Source: JBBPXY01 sp038200435
GTDB lineage: Bacteria; Actinomycetota; Thermoleophilia; Solirubrobacterales; Solirubrobacteraceae
Direction: 5' to 3'
NCBI GenBank assembly: GCA_038200435.1
Contig: JBBPXY010000065.1
Coordinates: forward strand, 1-23,290
Length of the DNA stretch: 23,290 nucleotides
In this document: one piece after another, positions 1 through 6,371 of the stretch
How the letters are laid out: every line of letters starts with the position of its first letter
Position numbering within the stretch: position 1 is the first letter of the stretch
Program-made: the position numbers and the translations under genes
Notes under the pieces: model-generated
The model's database searches: none
Told to the model about the DNA's origin: nothing
The model's input: only the letters and a program-made list of their open reading frames with translations

Positions 1-92
1 CACACGAGATGCTCCGCCGGCAGCCACTCCCGCACGCTCGGCGGCATCAGATAATCCTGATCACGATCACAAGACAAGAAGTTCTGGCCCAT
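1..92 (-). mobile_element. IS1182-family transposase, N-terminal part only (cut by window edge)
   Basis: On the minus strand an ATG at 92-90 opens 30 codons without a stop before the window ends. The peptide starts MGQNFLSCDRDQDYLMPP and continues SVREWLPAEHLVW. This is the characteristic start of IS1182/IS5-like transposases, which have a 'DRDQ..L.PPS.REWLP..HL.W' block ahead of the DDE domain. Only about 30 residues are visible, so it cannot be told whether the element is intact. The terminal inverted repeat should lie in the ~150 bp to the right of this start, but its exact end was not located. Confidence 0.72.
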
Positions 93-422
93 CACCAAAG
101 CCTCTTAAACGGTCCGGACAGACCGGGACTTACGCAACAGCTGCGGGAGCTTCTGTCCACAGCGGCGTCGCGCAACGGTCTGTGGACAGAAACTCCCGGA
201 CGAGAGCACCGAGACGTTCACGCTCGACGACGCGCGGCAGGTCGCGGGCTGGGCCAATTAGGGTCACATCGGCATGCTCGGCGTGTGGTCGCCGGCCGCT
301 CGGCCGGGACGAGGAGTGCGACGGGCCCGTGACGACGACACAGGGCAACTGCTCCGGGGTCCCGCAGAACTCCTTGGACTTCTCGCGCGCACTCGGCGCC
401 TTTCACGGATAGACCCGCCCGC
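93..422. other. Non-coding stretch between the IS transposase and the serC promoter
   Basis: No reading frame here looks like a protein. The stretch should include the outer end of the insertion element. It contains the 19-bp inverted repeat listed separately and a small hairpin (CCGGCC 292-297 with GGCCGG 302-307) that lacks a T-run. A short open frame ending at the TAG at 258-260 was looked at but not recognised. Confidence 0.5.
144..198. repeat. 19-bp near-perfect inverted repeat with 17-nt spacer
   Basis: The left arm 144-162 (C GGGAG C TTCTGTCCACAG) is the reverse complement of the right arm 180-198 (CTGTGGACAGAA A CTCCC G), with a single mismatch (C150 against A192). The spacer is 163-179. 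It lies about 50-105 bp upstream of the transposase start, where an IS end would be expected. No T-run follows on either strand. Its role is unknown: an IS end, a folded target site or an operator are all possible. Confidence 0.75.
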
Positions 423-428
423 TACACT
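401..428 (+). promoter_or_regulatory. Candidate promoter for riboswitch-serC-serA
   Basis: A TACACT box at 423-428 resembles a -10 element. A weak -35-like TTTCAC lies at 401-406, 16 nt upstream. Transcription would start near 435, which is exactly where the P1 stem of the riboswitch begins; this positional fit is the main support. Confidence 0.5.
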
Positions 429-431
429 GCC

Positions 432-512
432 TCGCCCGTCGCGACTGGCGCCTCGAGGTGGATCACCACCGGGGAGCGATGGGACGATTGAACGCCGCGC
501 GCCTGGGCCACC
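432..512 (+). ncRNA. ZTP (ZMP/ZTP, pfl-type) riboswitch aptamer
   Basis: The RNA carries the hallmark blocks of the pfl/ZTP riboswitch in order. GCGACTGGCG is at 441-450. A GGTGG/CCACC hairpin (457-461 and 466-470, loop ATCA) is followed by GGGGAGCGA (471-479). The 3' block CCGCGCGCCTGGGC ends at 508. P1 is formed by CCCGTCGC (435-442) and GCGATGGG (476-483), 8 bp with one G-U. The pseudoknot is GGCGC (447-451) with GCGCC (499-503). ZTP riboswitches sense the purine intermediate ZMP/ZTP, which accumulates when 10-formyl-THF is short, and turn on one-carbon and purine genes. Control of serine synthesis fits, since serine supplies one-carbon units. No T-run follows, so control is probably translational: GGGC (505-508) could pair with GCCC (531-534) beside the serC start when ligand is absent. 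Confidence 0.88.
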
Positions 513-535
513 TTCGACTCTCAAGAGGACGCCCC

Positions 536-1666
536 ATGCCGCCAAGCACCGACACGAAGCTCGAGATACCGGCCGCCCTGCGACCGGCCGACGGCCGCTT
601 CGGCGCGGGCCCGTCGAAGGTGCGCCCGGAGCAGCTGGTGCATCTCGTCGCCGAGGGCGACCGCATCATGGGCACGTCGCACCGGCAGAAGCCGGTCAAG
701 GAGGTCGTTGGCCGTGTACGTAGCGGCCTGCGCGATCTCTTCTCGCTCCCGGACGGCTACGAGGTCGCGCTCGGCAACGGCGGGACCACGGCGTTCTGGG
801 ACGCTGCGGCCTTCGGTCTCGTGGAGCGCCGCGCGTTGCACCTCACCTACGGGGAGTTCTCCCAGAAGTTCGTCACGGTGACAGAAGGCGCGCCCTTCCT
901 CGAGGATCCTGTCGTGATCAGCGCCGAGCCGGGTGACGCGCCGGTGCCGCAGGCCGATCCCTCCTGCGACCTCATCGCCTGGGCGCACAACGAGACCTCG
1001 ACGGGCGTGATCGTCCCCGTCGCCCGCCCGCAAGACTCGGGCGACGCCCTCGTCGCCATCGACGCGACCTCGGCGGCCGCGGGCCTGCCCGTGCAGGCGA
1101 GCGAGTTCGACGCCTACTACTTCGCGCCGCAGAAGGGCTTCGCCTCCGACGGCGGCCTCTGGCTCGCCCTGCTCAGCCCCGCCGCGATCGAGCGCATCGA
1201 GAAGCTCGCCGCATCCGACCGGTGGATCCCGGAGTTCTTGTCGCTGGGCACGGCCCTGGACAACTCGCGCAAAGATCAGACCTACAACACGCCGGCGCTC
1301 GCCACGCTGATTCTTCTGGCCGACCAGATTGAGTGGATGCTCGACGGCGGGGGTCTCGAGTTCTCCACCGGCCGGTCGCGCGCCTCGGCCGATCATCTCT
1401 ACGGATGGGCCGAGCAGGCGTCGTTCGCGGCGCCGTTCGTGGCCGATCCCGACAAGCGCTCGCCCGTCATCGGCACGATCGACTTCGAGGATGCGGTGGA
1501 CGCCGCTGCGATCGCCGCGACTCTGAGGGCCAACCGCATCGTCGACGTTGAGCCCTACCGCAAGCTCGGGCGCAACCAGCTGCGGATCGGGATGTTCCCG
1601 GCGATCGACACCTCCGACGTGCAGGCGCTGACCGCGTGCATCGACTGGACGGTTGAACGGATATGA
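536..1666 (+). CDS. serC: Phosphoserine aminotransferase
   Basis: SerC converts 3-phosphohydroxypyruvate and glutamate to O-phosphoserine and 2-oxoglutarate, using PLP in the cytoplasm; it is the second step of serine synthesis. The 376-residue protein has the family start 'LRPADGRFGAGPSKVRPEQ' and the PLP-lysine region YFAPQKGFASDGG in mid-protein. It resembles the actinobacterial SerC type. The ATG at 536 is preceded by AAGAGGA (523-529) at 6 nt. In-frame ATGs further upstream (458, 479) lie inside the riboswitch aptamer and are rejected. The stop overlaps the serA start (ATGA at 1663-1666), so the two genes are translationally coupled and share control by the ZTP riboswitch. Confidence 0.95.
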   Translation: MPPSTDTKLEIPAALRPADGRFGAGPSKVRPEQLVHLVAEGDRIMGTSHRQKPVKEVVGRVRSGLRDLFSLPDGYEVALGNGGTTAFWDAAAFGLVERRALHLTYGEFSQKFVTVTEGAPFLEDPVVISAEPGDAPVPQADPSCDLIAWAHNETSTGVIVPVARPQDSGDALVAIDATSAAAGLPVQASEFDAYYFAPQKGFASDGGLWLALLSPAAIERIEKLAASDRWIPEFLSLGTALDNSRKDQTYNTPALATLILLADQIEWMLDGGGLEFSTGRSRASADHLYGWAEQASFAAPFVADPDKRSPVIGTIDFEDAVDAAAIAATLRANRIVDVEPYRKLGRNQLRIGMFPAIDTSDVQALTACIDWTVERI

Positions 1667-3264
1667 CCCGTGTGCTCGTAGCCGAAGACGTGGGCGCCTC
1701 CGGCATCGCCCTGCTCAAGGAGTCCTTCGAGGTCGACACCGCATTCGACCAGGATGGGTTCGACCTCCCTGGGCGCATCGGCGACTACGAGGGAATAGTC
1801 ATCCGGTCGGCGACCAAGTTGACCTCCGATCTGATCGCGCGCGGTGAGCGCCTCAAGGTGATCGGTCGCGCCGGGGTCGGAGTCGACAACGTCGACGTCG
1901 AGGCGGCGACCAAGCGCGGCATCGTGGTTGCGAACGCGCCGCAGTCGAACGTCGTGACCGCGGCCGAGCACACGATGGCGTTGCTGCTGGCCCTGGCGCG
2001 CAACGTGCCCCAGGCGCACGCGTCCCTCACCTCGGGCAAGTGGGAGCGTTCGAAGTTCTCCGGCGTCGAGGTCTACGAGAAGACGCTCGGCATCCTCGGC
2101 TTCGGCCGTATCGGCCAGCTCGTGGCGCAGCGCGCGCGCGGGTTCGGGATGCGCGTCGTCGCCTTCGACCCGTTCGTCGCGGCCGACCGCTACCGCGAGC
2201 TAGGTGTCGAGAAGGCTGAGACTTCCGACGGCGTCTACGCCGAAGCGGACTTCATCACGATCCACCTGCCGAACACCCCCGACACCAAGAACTGGCTCGA
2301 CGCCGAGGCCTTCGCGAAGATGCGGAGAGGGGTGCGCGTGTTGAACGTCGCCCGCGGCGGGCTCGTCGACTACGACGCGCTGAAGGACGCCCTCGACTCG
2401 GGGCTTCTCGGCGGCGCGGCCCTCGACGTCTTCCCGTCCGAGCCGATGACCGAGCACCCGCTCTTCGCCTACCCGAACGTCGTGGTCACCCCGCACCTGG
2501 GCGCCTCGACCGCGGAGGCCACCGATCGCGCCGGCTATCAAGCCGCGGAGCAGGTGGTGGCCGCGCTCACCGGTGGCGTCGTCTCTACGGCGGTCAACAT
2601 CCCCGCGGTCGACGCCGAGGACATGGAGCTGCTCGGGCCATTCCTACCGCTCTGTGAGGGTCTCGGGCGGATCGCCACGGCGGTTGCCGAAGGGTCCTCG
2701 ATCGACCGGGTCGAGACGGAGTACCTCGGGCGCATCGCCGGGCGCGACACGCGCCTGCTCTCTACCGCCGTGTTGAACGGCGTGCTCGCCGGCCACACCG
2801 AGGAGGCCGTCAACTACGTCAACGCCCCATCATTGGCCGCCGAGCGCGGCATCGAGCTCGCGGAGACGAAGGAAACGGTCGCGCGCGACTTCACCGACCT
2901 CGTACGCGTGACGGTGGTCGCCGGCGGCAAGCGCGTGCGAGTGGTCGGCACGACTCTCGGCCAGCGCAACCGGGCCCATCTGCTCGAGGTCTGGGATCAG
3001 CGCTTCAACGTGCAGCTCGATCCGCACCTGTCCTTGTTCCGCTACTCCGACGTGCCGGGCATGATCGGCCGCGTCGGCCAAGCGTTCGGAGCGCACGGGA
3101 TCAACATCTCCTCTGCTGCGGTCGGCCGTCTACCTGAAGGTGCCGGGGGCGATGACGCCCTGGCCGCGATGGTGATCACCACCGACGTGGAGGCGCCGCG
3201 CTCCGTCGTGGACGAGATCGTGGCCTCCGAGGGCTTCGTCGAGGGTCACGCCCTCTCCCTGTAG
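1663..3264 (+). CDS. serA: D-3-phosphoglycerate dehydrogenase, long form
   Basis: SerA oxidises 3-phosphoglycerate to 3-phosphohydroxypyruvate with NAD+, the first step of serine synthesis. The 533 residues match the long actinobacterial form. A substrate-binding part and a Rossmann NAD domain come first, with GFGRIG at 146-151 and the D-2-hydroxyacid dehydrogenase triad as Arg231 (NVARGG), Glu260 (PSEP) and His278 (TPHLGAS). An intervening allosteric domain follows from about 315 to 450, and the C-terminal ACT domain begins at about 455 (SLFRYSDVPGMIGRVGQAF). Serine feedback through the ACT domain is usual in the family. The start overlaps the serC stop by 4 nt. No clear terminator follows. 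Confidence 0.97.
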   Translation: MTRVLVAEDVGASGIALLKESFEVDTAFDQDGFDLPGRIGDYEGIVIRSATKLTSDLIARGERLKVIGRAGVGVDNVDVEAATKRGIVVANAPQSNVVTAAEHTMALLLALARNVPQAHASLTSGKWERSKFSGVEVYEKTLGILGFGRIGQLVAQRARGFGMRVVAFDPFVAADRYRELGVEKAETSDGVYAEADFITIHLPNTPDTKNWLDAEAFAKMRRGVRVLNVARGGLVDYDALKDALDSGLLGGAALDVFPSEPMTEHPLFAYPNVVVTPHLGASTAEATDRAGYQAAEQVVAALTGGVVSTAVNIPAVDAEDMELLGPFLPLCEGLGRIATAVAEGSSIDRVETEYLGRIAGRDTRLLSTAVLNGVLAGHTEEAVNYVNAPSLAAERGIELAETKETVARDFTDLVRVTVVAGGKRVRVVGTTLGQRNRAHLLEVWDQRFNVQLDPHLSLFRYSDVPGMIGRVGQAFGAHGINISSAAVGRLPEGAGGDDALAAMVITTDVEAPRSVVDEIVASEGFVEGHALSL

Positions 3265-3301
3265 CGCCGGTCGGCCCTCGGACACCTAGGCGTAAGAGCC
3301 C

Positions 3302-3420
3302 CGCAAGCGCTTTGGCGAGATGGTGGCGGTCGACCGCCTCACGCTCTCGATCGAGCGCGCCGCGTTCTTCGCGATGCTCGGCCCCTCGGGGTGTGGAAGA
3401 CAACGACCCTGCGGATGATC
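3302..3420 (+). pseudogene. Remnant of a polyamine-type ABC transporter ATPase (PotA-like), N-terminus to Walker A
   Basis: The frame starting at 3302 reads RKRFGEMVAVDRLTLSIE and then AMLGPSGCG, the standard start of a spermidine/putrescine-type ATPase up to Walker A. One base is missing after 3396. Moving to the next frame at 3397 restores KTTTLRMI, which completes GPSGCGKTTTLRMI. The sequence then stops matching an ATPase and becomes permease sequence at 3421. The fragment is only ~40 codons of a ~350-codon family, and the preceding in-frame codon group contains a stop (3293-3295). It cannot make a working ATPase. Confidence 0.8.
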
Positions 3421-3580
3421 GGTCAGAACACCACGTTTTCGTTGTTCATCTTCGGGTCCACGCGCCAGGGCGTCCGCCCGAGGCCAACGTGCTCGGCAGC
3501 ATGCTCCTGTTCGCGGTGCTCATCCTGATGGTCCTGAACGTGCTGCTGCAGCGTCGCTTGAGCCGGCGGGACGCGCGCGT
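3421..3580 (+). pseudogene. Remnant of the C-terminus of an ABC transporter permease (PotC-like)
   Basis: Directly after the ATPase fragment the text reads GQNTTFSLFIFGSTRQG, then, after a one-base loss near 3464-3467, PPEANVLGSMLLFAVLILMV and NVLLQRRLSRR. This is the last loop ('...SLVR.GV.PE.NAL') and last membrane segment of spermidine/putrescine-type permeases. Only the final ~50 residues are present. Together with the ATPase piece it marks a deletion that removed the rest of the ATPase and most of the permease module. The 3' limit is approximate: the frame stays open to a stop at 3654-3656, but this overlaps the next promoter. Confidence 0.75.
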
Positions 3581-3629
3581 GCGCAGCGGCGCCCGAGCCC
3601 GCGGCGGCCCACGGGGCTTGAGCATCCAC

Positions 3630-3659
3630 TTGACATACCGCAGGGTATGTGACTAGATA
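3630..3659 (+). promoter_or_regulatory. Promoter of the cyclase-P450-TetR cassette
   Basis: A perfect TTGACA lies at 3630-3635. A weak -10 candidate, TAGATA, is at 3654-3659 with an 18-nt spacer. Both boxes overlap the palindromic operators. Transcription would begin about 8-10 nt upstream of the cyclase ATG at 3676, giving a very short leader. Confidence 0.6.
3633..3650. promoter_or_regulatory. Palindromic operator 1
   Basis: ACATAC-N6-GTATGT is a perfect 6+6 inverted repeat, and the next pair inwards (C3639 with G3644) also matches. It overlaps the -35 box. The size and symmetry are typical of TetR-family operators, and a TetR gene ends this cassette. Confidence 0.65.
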
Positions 3660-3672
3660 CTGGCCGGTATCT
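3655..3672. promoter_or_regulatory. Palindromic operator 2
   Basis: AGATAC-N6-GTATCT, with a GGCC core, is the same pattern as operator 1 (A-S-A-T-A-C, six bases, G-T-A-T-S-T). The two centres are 22 bp apart, about two helical turns, so two dimers could bind on one face. It covers the -10 box and the start of transcription. Confidence 0.65.
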
Positions 3673-3675
3673 GTG

Positions 3676-4128
3676 ATGGGGCGCGCGGAACACACCTTCC
3701 TCTTCGCCGACCTGGTCGGCTTCACGGCGCTTGCCGAATCCGAAGGGGATTATCGCGCGGTGGAGGTGGCGGTCGAGCTCCAGCGCCGGGTCGGCGCTCT
3801 CCTCGAGAGTCACGGGGCCGAGCAGGTGAAGGCGATCGGCGATTGCGTGATGCTGCGGTCTGCCAGCGCGGCCGCGGGAGTCGAGCTCGGACTGCGGGTC
3901 GTCGACGAGCTCGCCGCGGACCCCGAGTTCCCGCTGGTCCGCGTGGGCGTGCACACCGGCCCGGCTATCGCCCGGGACGGCGACTGGTACGGGCGGACGG
4001 TCAATGTCGCGTCGCGCCTGTGCTCGGTCGCCGGCGGCGGCGAGGTGCTGATCAGCGAGGCGACCCGGAGCGCGGCCGGAGCCATGGACAGGATGGAGCA
4101 CGGCGAACGCCAGCTGCAGGCTGCGTAA
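3676..4128 (+). CDS. Single-domain class III adenylate/guanylate cyclase, C-terminus frameshifted
   Basis: This is a class III nucleotidyl cyclase catalytic domain with no sensor domain or membrane segment, so probably a cytoplasmic cAMP producer. All catalytic positions are visible, counted from the ATG at 3676: metal-binding Asp12 (FADLVGFT) and Asp56 (KAIGD), purine-selecting Lys52 and Asp103 (GDWYG), and transition-state Asn110 and Arg114 (VNVASR). The Lys/Asp pair favours ATP over GTP. The frame stops at 4126-4128 after GERQLQAA. Reading +1 from 4118 gives RLRNVTEPVATYAV, the normal end of these proteins, and stops at 4247-4249, where it overlaps the P450 start as GTGA. A one-base insertion near 4117 therefore truncates about 40 residues but not the active site. 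The annotated start avoids an upstream GTG (3649) that lies inside operator 1. Confidence 0.85.
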   Translation: MGRAEHTFLFADLVGFTALAESEGDYRAVEVAVELQRRVGALLESHGAEQVKAIGDCVMLRSASAAAGVELGLRVVDELAADPEFPLVRVGVHTGPAIARDGDWYGRTVNVASRLCSVAGGGEVLISEATRSAAGAMDRMEHGERQLQAA

Positions 4129-4245
4129 CGTCACCGAGCCGGTCGCCACGTACGCGGTTCGGCCGCTGCCGAGCCGGAAGCCGCTCCGCGCCCGACGTGC
4201 ATGCCCGGTGACCCGGGTGCTGCGGCCTCGCCTGGAGCGGGCCAG

Positions 4246-5555
4246 GTGAGCGTGAGCAGGGCGAGCACGCTGCCGCCGGGACCCCGGATGCCGCGGGCAG
4301 TCCAGACGGCGATCTGGGCCCGCCGGGCGCAATGGCTCCTGGATCAGTGCGCGGCGCGCTACGGCGAGACGTTCACGCTGCATATCGCCCACGAGGGCAC
4401 GTGGGTGGTGCTCTCCAACCCCGACGACGTCAAGCAGGTCTTCACGGGGGACCGGAGACCTTCCACGCCGGCGAGGGCAACAAGATCCTGCTACCCGTGC
4501 TCGGCCGCCACTCGGTGCTCCTGCTCGACGACGCGGCGCACCTGGAGCAGCGCAAGTTGCTCCTGCCTCCGTTTCACGGTAAGCGGATGCAGCGCTACGG
4601 CGAGCTGATGCAGGACATCGCCGCCGCGGAGATCGAGAGCTGGCCGCGCGGCGAGCCGCATCGCCTGCGCCCCCGGATGCAGGCGCTGACGCTCGAGATC
4701 ATCCTGCGAGCGGTCTTCGGGCTGACCGACGGCGAGCGATTGGAGCGGCTCCGTCACGAACTGCGGCGGCTGCTCGACATGGTCACGAACCCGCTCATGA
4801 TGGTGTTCCCGTTTCTCCTGGGCCCCGAGAGGCTGTCGCGCTTCGGTCCGTTCCAGCGTGACATCGCCCGCGTCGACGAGCCCGTCTTCGAGGAGATCGC
4901 GGCGCGCCGCAACGCGCCGGACCTGGACGCGCGTGAGGACATCCTTTCCCTGCTGCTGCAGGCGCGCCACGAGGACGGCAGCCCCATGACCGACCGCGAG
5001 TTGCGGGACGAGCTGATGACGCTCCTCGTCGCCGGCCATGAGACCACGGCCAACGCCCTCTCCTGGGCGATCGAGCGCCTCTGCCGCCATCCGGAGAAGC
5101 TCGCACGGCTCGAGTCCGAGGTGCGCGCCGGCGAGAGCGGCTACCTCGACGCGGTCATCACGGAGACTCTGCGCCTGCGGCCTGTGATCTCGGTCGTGGC
5201 GCGCCAGCTCACCAAAGCCGTCGAGCTCGGCGGCCGCGAGCTACCCGCCGGTACCGTAGTCCTGCCGTGCATCTACCTGATGCACAGGCGCCCCGACGTC
5301 TATCCCGACCCGGAGGCATTTCGGCCCGAGCGCTTTCTCGAGGAGGCGCCAGGCACCTACACCTGGATCCCCTTCGGCGGCGGGGTCCGGCGCTGCCTCG
5401 GCGGCGCGTTCGCCCAGTTCGAGATGAGCATCGTGCTGCGCGAGCTGGTGCGCCAGCGCCCGCGGATGCAACCGGCTCGCGCGGGCTCCGAGCGTGTGTT
5501 CCGGCGGGCGATCACGGAGACCCCGCGCCACGACGCGGAGGTCATCTTCGCGTGA
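4246..5555 (+). pseudogene. Cytochrome P450 interrupted by one frameshift
   Basis: Corrected for one missing base, this is a ~436-residue bacterial P450 resembling the mycobacterial CYP135/CYP138 group (start STLPPGPRMPRAVQTA). Visible motifs are the I-helix AGHETTAN, the K-helix ETLRLRP (ExxR) and the heme loop FGGGVRRCLGG, with the cysteine codon at 5394-5396. The N-terminal frame runs to GAC at 4450-4452 (..VKQVFTGD), and the rest continues one frame over from 4452 (PETFHAGEGNK..). A C lost from a CCC run explains this. The GTG start at 4246 overlaps the stop of the frame-corrected cyclase (GTGA). No ferredoxin or reductase gene is nearby. The substrate is unknown. If the frameshift is real the product is inactive; if it is an assembly error this is a normal gene. 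Confidence 0.88.
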
Positions 5556-6193
5556 TGCACGCCGCAGCCAGCCGTCGTCAGAACCAGGAGCGCACCCGCA
5601 GCTCGCTGCTTCGGGCGGCATCCAAGCTGTTCTGTCACCACGGGCTCGACGGGGCGTCGATCGACGATGTCGCCGAGGAGGCCGGGTACACGAAAGGAGC
5701 CTTCTACGCGAACTTCCGCAACAAGGAGGAGCTCTTCCTCGTCATGCTCGACGAGAAGTTCGCCTCCGAGTTGGAGCGTCTCGATCACGCGCTCGCGGGG
5801 GCAGACGAGCCACGTGACGAGGCGCGCACTGCGGCGGCCGACTTCATCCAGTTCGCGCGTGGCGACTTAGAGTGGCCGCGGTTGTACTTCCAGTTCGTCT
5901 CCTACGCGACGCGCAACGACGAGTTCCGCCAGGAGCTGGCCACACGCCAGCGCGCGATGCGCGAGCGCCTGGCGCTCATCTACGGGCGGTGGGCCGCGGC
6001 GTCCGATACGGCCATGCCGCTTCCGATCGAGCAGATCACGGCGATGACGTACTTCATGGCGGATGGCTTTCTGGTCGGTCAGCTCATCGAGCCCGGCCTG
6101 CCGGATGAGCTGTACGCCACTATGGTCGGCGTCTTCGTCCGCGGGCTCGAGGCGATGGCCGAGGACCCGGCGACCAAGGCTTCGCAGGCGTAG
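5555..6193 (+). CDS. TetR/AcrR-family transcriptional regulator
   Basis: A 212-residue TetR regulator. The N-terminal helix-turn-helix covers about residues 10-60, with SIDDVAEEAGYTKGAFYANF followed by RNKEELFLVML, a textbook TetR DNA-binding domain. The rest is a helical ligand-binding and dimer domain with no recognisable specificity. Its ATG overlaps the P450 stop (TGATG at 5553-5557), so it belongs to the cyclase-P450 cassette. The most likely targets are the two palindromes at 3633-3672, which would make the cassette self-repressed and induced by a small molecule, perhaps the P450 substrate. That link is inferred from position and operator shape. Confidence 0.92.
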   Translation: MHAAASRRQNQERTRSSLLRAASKLFCHHGLDGASIDDVAEEAGYTKGAFYANFRNKEELFLVMLDEKFASELERLDHALAGADEPRDEARTAAADFIQFARGDLEWPRLYFQFVSYATRNDEFRQELATRQRAMRERLALIYGRWAAASDTAMPLPIEQITAMTYFMADGFLVGQLIEPGLPDELYATMVGVFVRGLEAMAEDPATKASQA

Positions 6194-6225
6194 GGCGGGT
6201 CGGTTTAGCCGCCCCTCCGCGCTGC

Positions 6226-6231
6226 TAGCCT
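6226..6231 (+). promoter_or_regulatory. -10 element of the leuA leader transcript
   Basis: TGCTAGCCT (6223-6231) holds a TAGCCT -10 box with a TGn extension just upstream. The leader-peptide ATG at 6242 lies 10 nt downstream, so the transcript probably starts almost at that ATG. The -35 is weak. Confidence 0.45.
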
Positions 6232-6241
6232 TTCACGGCAG

Positions 6242-6295
6242 ATGTCGCGCTCTCTCGCCCTTCGACTTCTTCTCCTCCCCCTCCGGGGGGAATAA
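6242..6295 (+). CDS. leuL: Leucine leader peptide (attenuator) of leuA
   Basis: A 17-codon frame encodes MSRSLALRLLLLPLRGE and stops at TAA 6293-6295. Seven of 17 residues are leucine, four of them consecutive (6266-6277), in a short frame ending 77 nt before leuA. This is the composition expected of a ribosome-stalling leader peptide that measures charged leucyl-tRNA. The -10 box 10 nt upstream indicates a nearly leaderless start. The last leucine codon lies inside the first hairpin of the leader (6276-6291), so a stalled ribosome would block that hairpin. Confidence 0.8.
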   Translation: MSRSLALRLLLLPLRGE

Positions 6296-6357
6296 CGCGT
6301 GGCGGCCGCGTAGCCGCAAACCAACACCCGAGAAGAAGCGAACGGCTCTTAGGAGCC
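6276..6357 (+). promoter_or_regulatory. Attenuator hairpins between leader peptide and leuA
   Basis: Three stems can form: TCCCCC/GGGGGA (6276-6281 with 6286-6291) around a UCCG tetraloop; GCGGC/GCCGC (6302-6306 with 6313-6317); and GGCTC/GAGCC (6344-6348 with 6353-6357), which ends against the leuA ribosome-binding site (AGGAGA, 6358-6363). No T-run follows any of them. The switch may therefore act on leuA translation, or on Rho access, rather than by an intrinsic terminator. Confidence 0.55.
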
Positions 6358-6371
6358 AGGAGAAGCGCGAC

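Noticed and set aside
292..307. CCGGCC/GGCCGG hairpin as a terminator
   Set aside because: No T-run follows on either strand, and palindromes of this kind are frequent by chance in GC-rich DNA.
458..535. Longer SerC start at 458 (or 479)
   Set aside because: Both ATGs lie within the ZTP aptamer (P2 and P1 3' strand). The ATG at 536 has a good ribosome-binding site and the expected N-terminus.
3312..3656. A 114-codon gene starting at TTG 3312
   Set aside because: Its first half is out of frame with recognisable ATPase sequence and its second half is the permease tail; it is a by-product of the deletion and frameshifts.
6063..6371. LeuA extended upstream to 6063
   Set aside because: It would overlap the TetR gene in another frame and run through the leader peptide and hairpins; AGGAGA and the family N-terminus fix the start at 6372.
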